Origin: a virus
DNA length: 64,000 nucleotides
Direction: 5' to 3' (one strand)
IMG/VR virus record: IMGVR_UViG_3300022701_000122
Coordinates: 62,001-126,000 of that record
The position numbers and the translations under genes are program-made. Under the pieces are notes generated by a model. That model was not told the origin of the DNA. It was given only the letters and a program-made list of their open reading frames with translations, and ran no database searches. Shown here one piece after another: positions 29,089 through 37,200 of this stretch (position 1 is its first letter; each line of letters starts with the position of its first letter).

Positions 29089-30249
29089 ATGTTAATACAC
29101 CGAGGGTACAAGTATAGGATTTTACCAACCAAAGAGCAAGAGAAATCCTTGCTTCAATGTGGTGGCAATTCCAGATTTTTGTGGAATTATGCCCTTAAAA
29201 CAAATCAAGATTATTATAAAGAAACAGGCAAATTTAAATTCTACCATGAATTAGCTGTTTCATTACCAAAACTCAAAGAGGAATATCCCTTTCTTAAAGA
29301 ATCATTTTCACAATCTTTACAAATGGTTTTACGACAATTTGATAGAACGTTGAAAGATTTTTTTAAGAAAGAGAAAGGATTTCCATCTTTCAAAAAGAAA
29401 ATGTTGTTGAACGATAGTTTTACCTGCCCACAAAAATGGAGATTGGGTAAAGGATTTGTTTTTATTCCTAAAATTGGGGAAGTAAAATGGGTGAAGCACA
29501 GATCCATGAAAGGCAAGCCTAAATCAATTACAATTTCACAAGATGGTAATAAATGGTTTTGTTCTGTTTTATGCGAATACACAGTGCCAGATAGAGCAAA
29601 AAAATGTGATAGTGTTGTTGGTTGCGATGTAGGTTTAAAAGAGTTTGCAACATTGTCTGATGGAACTGTCATAAGCAACTCCAAACATACTAAAAAATAT
29701 GAAAATAAGTTGACGAAAGAACAAAGGAAACTAAGCAAAAAACAAAAGGGGAGTAAAAACAGGTTTAAACAAAGACTTAAAGTTAGAAAGATTTACAACA
29801 AAATAAGAGATACACGTAAAGATTTTCTACACAAAACTTCTAATTCGATAGCCAAGAATTACGATGGGATATTCGTAGAAGATTTAAACATTAAAGGGAT
29901 GATGAAAAATCATTGCTTAGCTAAATCAATCGGTGATGTTTCATGGTCGGAGTTCAATAGACAACTTGAATACAAATGTAAATGGAATTTTAAGTATTAT
30001 GTCAAAATTGACCGATTTGCTCCATCGAGCAAAACATGTTCAAACTGTGACTGTATTCAAGAAATGCCTTTGAGCAAGAGAATCTTTAATTGCCCAAATT
30101 GTGGAATTTCTATAGACAGGGATTTAAACGCATCTCTAAATATTAGAAATATAGGACTTAATACGCTGGGGCACAGCGGAATTTACGCTTGTGGAGATAG
30201 TTTGTTAGAACTATCGTTGAAGCAAGAAAAAGAATGCTTAGTGAACTAA
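29089..30249 (+). CDS. tnpB: TnpB, RNA-guided nuclease (Cas12 ancestor family)
   Basis: 386 residues, typical for TnpB. The N-terminal helix-turn-helix-like start MLIHRGYKYRILPTKEQ; the RuvC acids in GCDVGLKEFATL, FVEDLNIKGMM and SIDRDLNASLNI; and the zinc ribbon CSNC...CPNC between the second and third are all present, so the nuclease looks active. By family knowledge TnpB uses an RNA made from the element's right end (omega/reRNA) and cuts targets next to the transposon-adjacent motif, which helps retain the element. It lies 3 bases after tnpA. Confidence 0.95.
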   Translation: MLIHRGYKYRILPTKEQEKSLLQCGGNSRFLWNYALKTNQDYYKETGKFKFYHELAVSLPKLKEEYPFLKESFSQSLQMVLRQFDRTLKDFFKKEKGFPSFKKKMLLNDSFTCPQKWRLGKGFVFIPKIGEVKWVKHRSMKGKPKSITISQDGNKWFCSVLCEYTVPDRAKKCDSVVGCDVGLKEFATLSDGTVISNSKHTKKYENKLTKEQRKLSKKQKGSKNRFKQRLKVRKIYNKIRDTRKDFLHKTSNSIAKNYDGIFVEDLNIKGMMKNHCLAKSIGDVSWSEFNRQLEYKCKWNFKYYVKIDRFAPSSKTCSNCDCIQEMPLSKRIFNCPNCGISIDRDLNASLNIRNIGLNTLGHSGIYACGDSLLELSLKQEKECLVN

Positions 30250-30300
30250 GTAGAAGCCACGGGGCTTGCCCCGTGGAGTGTCACTGTGCAATAGAGAGAA
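30130..30300 (+). ncRNA. Predicted TnpB guide (omega/re) RNA and adjoining guide
   Basis: In this family the RNA covers the 3' end of tnpB and the right-end hairpin (30257-30276), and its guide is the DNA just past the element. Here that would be bases 30285-30300, TGTGCAATAGAGAGAA, from the interrupted phage gene. The start coordinate is only a guess; the scaffold would include the CCACGGGG hairpin close to the guide. No direct evidence of transcription. Confidence 0.45.
30257..30276 (+). repeat. IS right-end hairpin
   Basis: Perfect 9-bp stem CCACGGGGC / GCCCCGTGG with a TT loop, 8 bases inside the inferred right boundary and just after the tnpB stop. It is strikingly GC-rich for this genome. 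Confidence 0.8.
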
Positions 30301-30575
30301 TTGATATAGATAAACGAAATATAAGACTGAGAATATTTTGTGAAGTTTATAAAGATCAAGCAAGTAAAGCAGCAGGTGCTAATCCAATACCTGGCCTTAG
30401 AATAGTAGTCCCACTTACAAAAGTAGCAGATTATCAGACATATTTTAATCAAGCACAAAATATTTTCACATGTGCTTATAATTATGTAAATCAATATGAG
30501 ATAACTATAGATCCAACTGAACCTGGAGGAGAACCAACAACAGAACTAATTATGAAAGATTGGGATTCAGTATAA
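30285..30575 (+). pseudogene. 3' fragment of the gene split by the IS element
   Basis: The frame starting CAIERIDIDKRNIRLRIF and ending LIMKDWDSV has no start of its own; the only in-frame ATG (30234) lies inside the end of tnpB. Joined to 28334-28402 it gives an intact protein of about 119 residues with beta strands (ERIDIDKRNIRLRIFCEVYKD; YEITIDPTEPGGEP). The product after excision is probably a small virion protein expressed with the fibre. Confidence 0.75.
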
Positions 30576-30607
30576 TTATAGAGTGTGGATTTTTATTTCT
30601 ACATAGC

Positions 30608-30624
30608 GGACAAACAGTAAATCA
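30608..30624 (+). promoter_or_regulatory. Candidate phage promoter upstream of the SNase gene
   Basis: ATAGCGGACAAACAGTAAAT, with GGACAAA at 39 nt before the ATG at 30647. A full match to the recurring motif, including the ATAGC extension. Confidence 0.65.
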
Positions 30625-30646
30625 TTAATTATCACTTAGGAGTTAT

Positions 30647-31150
30647 ATGTCTGATATATCTAACAATGTTTACATTTATAAAGGAAAAGTTATAGAAGTT
30701 GTAGATGGTGATACTGTTAAAGTTGATATCGATCTTGGATTTAATGCTTCTATTAAAGTAACAAGTCGAGTATTAAATTTAGATACTCCAGAATTTACAA
30801 AATCATCTTGTTTAGAGGAACAATATCGTGGTCGTCTTGCGATAAGTGAAGCTAAAGATATTTTATTGGGTAAACATATTATATTGATATCGAAAAAAAG
30901 AAAATCAACTGATTCTTTTGGAAGATATCTTTTTCAGATATTTTATAAACAAAATGGCATATGGAAAGAATATTCAGTTACTATGATAGAAAATGGTCAT
31001 GAGAAGAGTAAGTTTTATGGTGATATTAAATCGAGATATTTTTCAGAGAAAAGATATTTTAATAATTTACGATATTCATATGAGAAAAGCATTTTGGAAA
31101 ACAAAGCAAAAATTTTTAAAGAATTGTATTCGTATGAATATATTAAATAG
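30647..31150 (+). CDS. Staphylococcal-nuclease-like (SNase) protein
   Basis: 167 residues behind TTAGGAG. The SNase/TNase core is visible: GKVIEVVDGDTVKVDIDLGF, RVLNLDTPEFTK (in place of the usual R-x-x-x-I-D-x-P-E), and DSFGRYLFQIFYK containing the second conserved Arg. The OB-fold nuclease would hydrolyse DNA or RNA with Ca2+. There is no signal peptide, so it acts in the cytoplasm or is packaged. It is the first gene after a promoter motif and is followed by a flap nuclease, so nucleic-acid processing or host-DNA degradation is a reasonable role. Confidence 0.88.
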   Translation: MSDISNNVYIYKGKVIEVVDGDTVKVDIDLGFNASIKVTSRVLNLDTPEFTKSSCLEEQYRGRLAISEAKDILLGKHIILISKKRKSTDSFGRYLFQIFYKQNGIWKEYSVTMIENGHEKSKFYGDIKSRYFSEKRYFNNLRYSYEKSILENKAKIFKELYSYEYIK

Positions 31151-31179
31151 GTAAATTTATAATTGAAAGGAGTGCTTAT

Positions 31180-32373
31180 ATGCCGAATCCTGTATCTTTG
31201 ATATCTGCATTTCCACCAGATGAATTAAAAGAATTTATACTATCTCAGAATAAATATAATAGATTAAATGTATTTATTGATTTAAAGAACGTATTACAAT
31301 CTTTATATATTCCATCTATAATTGATGAAATAGTCGCAAACAGTCAAACTATGTCGAATATCGATAGTACTATATTTCAATCTATATTGAATATTATTTC
31401 TTATTGGAAGAATTATGGTAGATATAAAGGAATGAGGACATATGTTTACATTACTACTGATATTGGAAGATCTCAATATCATAGAGATATTTATCAAAAA
31501 TATAAGAATAGTAGATATATAACAAATACTAAATATGGTCCAAATAATGTTAAGCTTATTGAAATAAGAGATAACAATTTCAAATTAGCTGAGAAAGTTA
31601 TAAATAAAATACAAAATGCTCACTTCTTTTGTTTAGATTTTTTAGAGAGTGATTTTGTTCCATATTATTTATTATCTCGAAATTTTGTATATCATGATGA
31701 TAGTACTTTGAATATAATATGCAGTAACGATAAAGATTTGTATCAGACAACTGAGATTCCAAATACAATAATTGTTTATAAGAAATTTAAATATAGAGAT
31801 TTATTAACTAAAAATGATGTTTTGAAATTTTATACTGGAATAAATAAAACTAAAACAAAGAGAAAAGAAATTCGAATAAAAATACTTGATTCCTTAGATA
31901 TGAGATACATTACAACAATGATGGCTATTGTTGGTGATGTAGCAGATGATATTCCTGGTGTTAGTGGTATCGGTTTATCTAAAGTTATAGATTTATTTGA
32001 AGATGAGAGTATGGTATCAACAGTTCTTGGCTCAGTTGATGATATAAATGATAGAATATTTAATAATGGAAAATTATTTATAGATGATATGATCGGGATA
32101 TCAAAATTACCAAATTTTGCATGGAAATCTGCAATGATTAATAATGATTTAGTTACAAGATCATATAAACTTATATCATTTGAACAATTGAGTAGATGGT
32201 TAGATAATGAGAATTCTTTATTTAAAACAAATAGTAAGAATTATATGATCAATATAATAGAAAAAAGTAATATACCATTAATAGAAAATATGAGCGATTT
32301 AGTAAGTCAATTATTCAAATTAGAAGATTTTCAACTTGAAGAAAGAGTTATACATAGTTTGGGAGGAGCTTAA
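31180..32373 (+). CDS. 5'-3' exonuclease / flap endonuclease (T4 RNase H-like)
   Basis: 397 residues behind GAAAGGAG. N-terminal RLNVFIDLKNVL carries the first metal-binding Asp; YHRDIYQKYKNSR matches the 'R-x-x-(I/Y)-x-x-x-Y-K-x-x-R' arch segment; ICSNDKDLYQ is the second acidic cluster; and GDVADDIPGVSGIGLSKVIDLFE is the helix-three-turn-helix with the last acids. It would remove RNA primers and 5' flaps on the lagging strand. The C-terminal third, about 100 residues after the H3TH, is not recognised. It partners functionally with the clamp loader and primase upstream. Confidence 0.9.
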   Translation: MPNPVSLISAFPPDELKEFILSQNKYNRLNVFIDLKNVLQSLYIPSIIDEIVANSQTMSNIDSTIFQSILNIISYWKNYGRYKGMRTYVYITTDIGRSQYHRDIYQKYKNSRYITNTKYGPNNVKLIEIRDNNFKLAEKVINKIQNAHFFCLDFLESDFVPYYLLSRNFVYHDDSTLNIICSNDKDLYQTTEIPNTIIVYKKFKYRDLLTKNDVLKFYTGINKTKTKRKEIRIKILDSLDMRYITTMMAIVGDVADDIPGVSGIGLSKVIDLFEDESMVSTVLGSVDDINDRIFNNGKLFIDDMIGISKLPNFAWKSAMINNDLVTRSYKLISFEQLSRWLDNENSLFKTNSKNYMINIIEKSNIPLIENMSDLVSQLFKLEDFQLEERVIHSLGGA

Positions 32374-32375
32374 TA

Positions 32376-33083
32376 ATGTTAAACTGGAACAATGTGTTAA
32401 AATATATAAAAGGTAGAGTAGCACTACCATCGTCATTTATAGAAAAAAATGATGTTGAAATAAAAGAATGGATAACAATTAAAACTATACCTGAATTCTC
32501 AACATACTTTCCTGATGAAGAATATACATCTGTCTTATACGCTAATTCAAATTATACTGTTCCAGGGAAAACAAATTATTATAGATTTTTTGATGAAGAA
32601 GATTTGGATATAATTGGAATTGTTGAGTGTTTCTTTCCACTTGAAATGGATGATTGGTATCATCCACTTGTAGAACCAATGAACTTCTCAGAAATGAAAT
32701 GGTGGTCATTAGCTGTATTTAAAGCGAAAATGTTTGCAGAAACATCAAGTTTTAATAAGACGTATAAATTTATTGGACCTAATATGGTTCAAATATTACC
32801 AAAAGCAACTTCAAATTTTGTTGTTCAATATGAACGTGAGCAACCACATGATCTTAGAAAAATACCAACTGCTTTAAAAACTATATTCATGGATCTTGCT
32901 TGTTCTGATATTATGATGTGGATTGGAACGATACGTACACAATATCAATCTGTTGAAACGCCATTTGGTCAAATTCCACTTAATGGTGAACAATTAAGAA
33001 GTGATGCTGAACAGTTGAGACAATCAACTATGGATAAAATGGTTGAAAATTCTCTTCCACCTATAACTATAGATATTGGGTAA
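32376..33083 (+). CDS. Putative virion neck/connector-type structural protein
   Basis: 235 residues behind GGGAGGAG, two bases after the flap nuclease. No enzyme motif. Segments such as WSLAVFKAKMFAETSSFNKT, FVVQYEREQP and a long C-terminal helix with 'GEQLRSDAEQLRQSTMDKMVENSLPP' resemble small phage head-tail or baseplate proteins, but the similarity is one of general character only. If structural, it is embedded among nucleases, which is common in jumbo phages where functions are interspersed. Confidence 0.4.
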   Translation: MLNWNNVLKYIKGRVALPSSFIEKNDVEIKEWITIKTIPEFSTYFPDEEYTSVLYANSNYTVPGKTNYYRFFDEEDLDIIGIVECFFPLEMDDWYHPLVEPMNFSEMKWWSLAVFKAKMFAETSSFNKTYKFIGPNMVQILPKATSNFVVQYEREQPHDLRKIPTALKTIFMDLACSDIMMWIGTIRTQYQSVETPFGQIPLNGEQLRSDAEQLRQSTMDKMVENSLPPITIDIG

Positions 33084-33095
33084 TTTCAATAGTTT

Positions 33096-33112
33096 GGACA
33101 AATTATTAGATT
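33096..33112 (+). promoter_or_regulatory. Candidate phage promoter upstream of 33130
   Basis: ATAGTTTGGACAAATTATTAGATT, 34 nt before the ATG. The upstream block and GGACAAA are good; the AAAT block is degenerate. Confidence 0.5.
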
Positions 33113-33129
33113 GAATATGGTGATAACCG

Positions 33130-33744
33130 ATGGTAAAAGGAAAAGAAAAAGGTAATTCATTTGAGAGAGCTATAAGTAAAGAATTATCTCTATTTATTAC
33201 GAATAATGAAAGAGATGATATATTCTATAGATCGCAAAATAGTGGTGGAAGATTTACTATAAGAGATAAGTTAGGCGTATCTACACATAATCAAGATGGT
33301 GATATAACTTCAATGCATCCCGATGGTGATATATTTACTGAAGTTTTTAGTGTAGAATTGAAACACTATAAAAATATAAATATTTGGAGTATTATAACTG
33401 GTGTAAAAAAATCGAAGAGTGTTTTAAATTTTTGGAATCAGACTCAAAATACAGCAGAAAAAGTTAATAAGATACCAATACTTATAGCAAGACAGAACTA
33501 TAAGCCAATATTATTTATTACGAATAATGAATATTTTAAATTAAGTCTTAGTTCTAAATTTGATTTATATCCAATTTTAATATCAAATATATTAACCAAT
33601 GATAATTCTTTATTTATATATTTATATGATTCTATAATTAAATTAAATTCTGATAAATTTAATGAAATGGTTAAACATATTAGAAATGTAAATAGAGAGA
33701 AAAATAAATTGATAACAACTGAATATACTTCAGGTGTGAGGTAA
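33130..33744 (+). CDS. PD-(D/E)XK-type nuclease, possibly Holliday-junction resolvase-like
   Basis: 204 residues. KGNSFERAISKELSLFI is the typical N-terminal Glu helix of Hjc/restriction-like nucleases; YRSQNSGGR resembles the 'R-x-x-x-S-G-G' segment; then GDITSMHPDGDIFTEVFSVELKHYKN provides Asp and E-x-K (ELK) of the catalytic core. Such folds cut branched or damaged DNA or act as endonucleases. The last 70 residues are Asn/Ile-rich and unremarkable. It heads a transcription unit with a DNA-end repair domain and RNR. The exact substrate cannot be told from sequence. Confidence 0.75.
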   Translation: MVKGKEKGNSFERAISKELSLFITNNERDDIFYRSQNSGGRFTIRDKLGVSTHNQDGDITSMHPDGDIFTEVFSVELKHYKNINIWSIITGVKKSKSVLNFWNQTQNTAEKVNKIPILIARQNYKPILFITNNEYFKLSLSSKFDLYPILISNILTNDNSLFIYLYDSIIKLNSDKFNEMVKHIRNVNREKNKLITTEYTSGVR

Positions 33745-33750
33745 TATAAT

Positions 33751-34179
33751 ATGGCATCACGATATACACAATATGTTCTACAAAGACATGAAGCTGTAAA
33801 AGCAAAAACTCATTATGATTTTAGAATGAAATATTTACATAAATCAAAATTGGCATCTTGGGCTATACCAAAAGCGAAGATTCCAAAAAATCCAGGTGAA
33901 AAAGTACTTGCTATCCAAACTGAAGATCATCCAATGTCTTGGTATAATTTTCGGGGAGATATACCGCAGGGGAGTTATGGGTATGGTAAAGTAAGTATTG
34001 AACAGAGAGGATCGCTTGAAGTGATAGGTTGGGGTTCTGATGTTATATCATTTAGAATTCAAAATGGCAAATATATGAATGGTAAATATGCTCTTGTTAA
34101 AACAAAAACTACATATGGGACAGATAAGAAACAGCAAAGTTGGTTATTAGTTAAATCAAAAGATGATCAAGAAGATTAA
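33751..34179 (+). CDS. Stand-alone LigD-type 3'-phosphoesterase domain protein
   Basis: 142 residues behind GTGAGGT. Matches the phosphoesterase (PE) module of bacterial NHEJ ligase LigD: YVLQRHEAVKAKTHYDFRM (with the catalytic His and HYDFR), ASWAIPKA, LAIQTEDHPMSWYNFRGDIP, then IPQGSYGYGKV. The metal-binding His/Asp residues of HYDFR and EDHP are kept. Known PE domains trim 3' ribonucleotides and remove 3' phosphates so that ends can be ligated or extended. Here there is no ligase or polymerase domain attached, and no Ku in the window. Next to a nuclease and RecA/UvsX it probably cleans DNA ends for phage recombination or repair. Confidence 0.88.
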   Translation: MASRYTQYVLQRHEAVKAKTHYDFRMKYLHKSKLASWAIPKAKIPKNPGEKVLAIQTEDHPMSWYNFRGDIPQGSYGYGKVSIEQRGSLEVIGWGSDVISFRIQNGKYMNGKYALVKTKTTYGTDKKQQSWLLVKSKDDQED

Positions 34180-34208
34180 TAATTTTACATATGAAAGGGG
34201 CAAATACT

Positions 34209-37200
34209 ATGATGGATAGTTTGCGTGTCGAAAATAGTGATAGTACTAAGATTGAAGAAGATGTTAAGTTTGAAGAAAAAGATCCCTACGAGGGGATAAC
34301 TTTTAAAAAAGTACAATCAACCATAAAAAATAAAAACGGAAAAGTTATATTTAATGAAGAAGTTGAATTTCCAGATTATTTTGATGAAAATGATATAAAT
34401 ATTGTTGCGAGTAAATATCTTTGTAATTCAGCAAAAGCAAAAGAGACTTCTCTTAAACAAATGGTTGAACGAATTGGCGATACTATAACAGAAATGGGAG
34501 ATAAACAGGGATATTTTGATGTTGGTTTAATTGATAAAGAAGAATTTAGATACTGGCTAAAATATTATCAAATTAGACAGTATTGTGCATTTAATAGTCC
34601 AGTATATTTTAATGTTGGACTTGAAGATCCGGCTCAGGTATCTGCGTGTTTTATATTAGACATTCAAGACGATATGGATTCTATTTCTGGAATAACCCAA
34701 TTAGAAAGTAGAATTTTTAAATGGGGAAGTGGTTCTGGAATTAATATGAGTAATCTAAGATCACGAAAAGAAAAAGTTCGTGGTGGTGGACATGCATGTT
34801 TAACTGATGATACAGTTGTATATATAAATGAAGAAAAACGCACAACTATAAAGAATTTATGGAAAATGAAAGTTGATAATATTGATTTTCCAGATATTTT
34901 ATCTGCTAAAGATGCAAAACGAATTATTCCGAATAGAATAATTGATATTGTTTATAATGGTCATCAAGTGGTTTATAAAATGGATACATCACTTGGATAC
35001 ACAATAAAAGCAACTATGAATCATAGATTCTTGTCTAAACAAGATGGATGGCAACCATTGGAATACTTTAATGAAGGAGATTGTATAGCAGTATCTGATG
35101 GCGACAAATTAAATTATGATACTATTATAGATATAAATAAATTTGGAAAAGAACACGTATATGATCTTCAAATGGAATCTCCTTTTCATAATTTTATAGC
35201 AAATGGTTTATTATCACATAATAGTGGTCCAACTTCATTTATGAAAACTCATGATACAAATGCTGGTGTAATAAGAAGTGGTGGAACATTACGGAGATCA
35301 GCAAAATTAGTGTGTCTTGATGATTGGCATCCAGATATTCTTCATTTTATAAATTGTAAGAAAAGAGAAGAAGAAAAATTAAGAATATTAATGAATTCTG
35401 GATTTGAACCAGAAGAAGGTTATGATCCATCAGACGATGCTTATTATCAAAATACAAATATATCTGTTCGATTATCTGATGAATTTATGGAGGCAGTGGA
35501 AAATGATGATAAATGGAGTACTAAATATGTATTAACAGGTGAAACTTGTGATACTTATAATGCAAAAGACATTCTAAAAGAAATATCAGAAACTGCATGG
35601 GAGACGGCTGATCCTGGAATTCTATTTTCTGGAGCAATGAATAAATGGAATACTACCAAGAAAGTTGGTGAAATAACAACCTCTAACCCGTGTAATCCTG
35701 ATTGGATTCCAGTTTTAACACCAAATGGTTATAAGAAATTTAGAGATATTAACAATAAAGTATTTGTTGGTGGGAAAGAAAATGAATGTTCAGATCTTAT
35801 TTTTACTGGTACTAAAAAAGTATATGAGATTGTTCTTAAAAGTGGATTAAGATTATACGCTACAGATAATCATAAAATAAATACTGAATATGGAGATGTA
35901 GAAGTTAAAGATCTTACTGTTAATAGTAAAGTAAGAGTTGATTATACAAAAATTCCATATGAATTTGATAAAGAAGAGTTTGAAAAAGGTTTATTGTGTG
36001 GGTTTTTATTTGCAGATGGGACTATAGATAAACATTGTAAATATTTTTGTTTTTCATTGGGAATAGAAGAATTTGATTTTGAACATGTATTTCTAGAACT
36101 TATACATAAATATACTGATAGTGATAAAACATTTAAACCACATGGACAAAAACCAGATACATGTAGATTATTAGGAGTTAATAAAAAGAAAATAGTTGAA
36201 AATTTTTTTAATAATATATTTAAAGCTAAAAATAAGAATGAATTTGATCTTTTTGATCATTCTATTTCTTTTCAAAAAGGTTTTATTCAATCAATGATAT
36301 CGTGTGATGGTCACGTTGTTAATAGTGGATATACTAAACATGTTGGCATTACGCAATCTGGTAAAAAAGGATATAATATATTAAGTCAGATTCAGTTATC
36401 TCTTGCATCTATGGGCATTTATTGTTATTTCGGAATACATAATCATGAAATGTCTGGAATACGTGATGGGAAAGAATTTCATTATAAAACTGTATATAAA
36501 CTTGAAATAAATGATGTTTGGGAATTTGATAAAGAATTTGAATTATATAGTACAAATAAACAAAAAAGAGTTAAAGAGATAGTTTCTATACCAAAATCTC
36601 ACCCAACAAGAATAACTAATCTGAAAACTTTTCAACATATAAAAGAAATAAATGACTATTCTGAGGAAGAAGTTTATGATATTCAAGTTCCAGATATTCA
36701 TTATTTTGTAGCCAGTGGTGTTGTCGTTCATAATTGCGGTGAGTATTTATCTCCTATAATAGAAGAAAATGGTGGTGCTGCTTGTAATCTTGCGTCTTGT
36801 AATTTCTTGAAATTTTTTAAATTTAAACAAGTTGGAGAATCATTTGAAGTTAATTTTGATTTTGAAAATTTTGAGAGATTAATAAAAATAATGATAATTG
36901 CTCAAGATATAATAATTAATGCTGGTAGTTATCCAAATAATAAGATTAGGAATAATGCTGTTAAACTTAGACCACTTGGGTTTGGATTTTCTAATCTTGG
37001 TTCCACTTTGATGAATATGTGTTTACCATATGATAGTGATGAGGGAAGATTATTAGCAAGTTTATTAACATCCTTACTGACATCAACTGCATTTTGTATA
37101 AGTAAAGATATGGGTCAGAAACTTGGATCATTTGAATTATTTAAAGAAAATGAAGAATCTTTTCGTGATGTGATGGAAATACATAGTGATAAAAATGATA

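Larger units (their letters stand above)
28403..30284 (+). mobile_element. IS200/IS605-family element with RHH-like gene, tnpA and tnpB
   Basis: 1,882 bp. Left end: hairpin 28421-28441, CCCCG-T-ATGC-TT-GCAT-CGGGG with a bulged T, typical of ends recognised by HUH Y1 transposases. Right end: hairpin 30257-30276, CCACGGGGC-TT-GCCCCGTGG. Boundaries are inferred: left after TTAT (28399-28402), right after GTGTCAC (30284). They are chosen because joining 28402 to 30285 makes one continuous reading frame (SCY+CAIERI), as expected for this family, which inserts without target duplication 3' of a short TTxx-like target. Codon usage inside is a little less AT-extreme than in the flanks. Confidence 0.88.

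Noticed and set aside
30234-30575. Independent gene starting at ATG 30234
   Set aside because: The start lies inside the end of tnpB and the first 17 codons come from the IS right end, including its hairpin. The frame is the 3' part of the interrupted phage gene.
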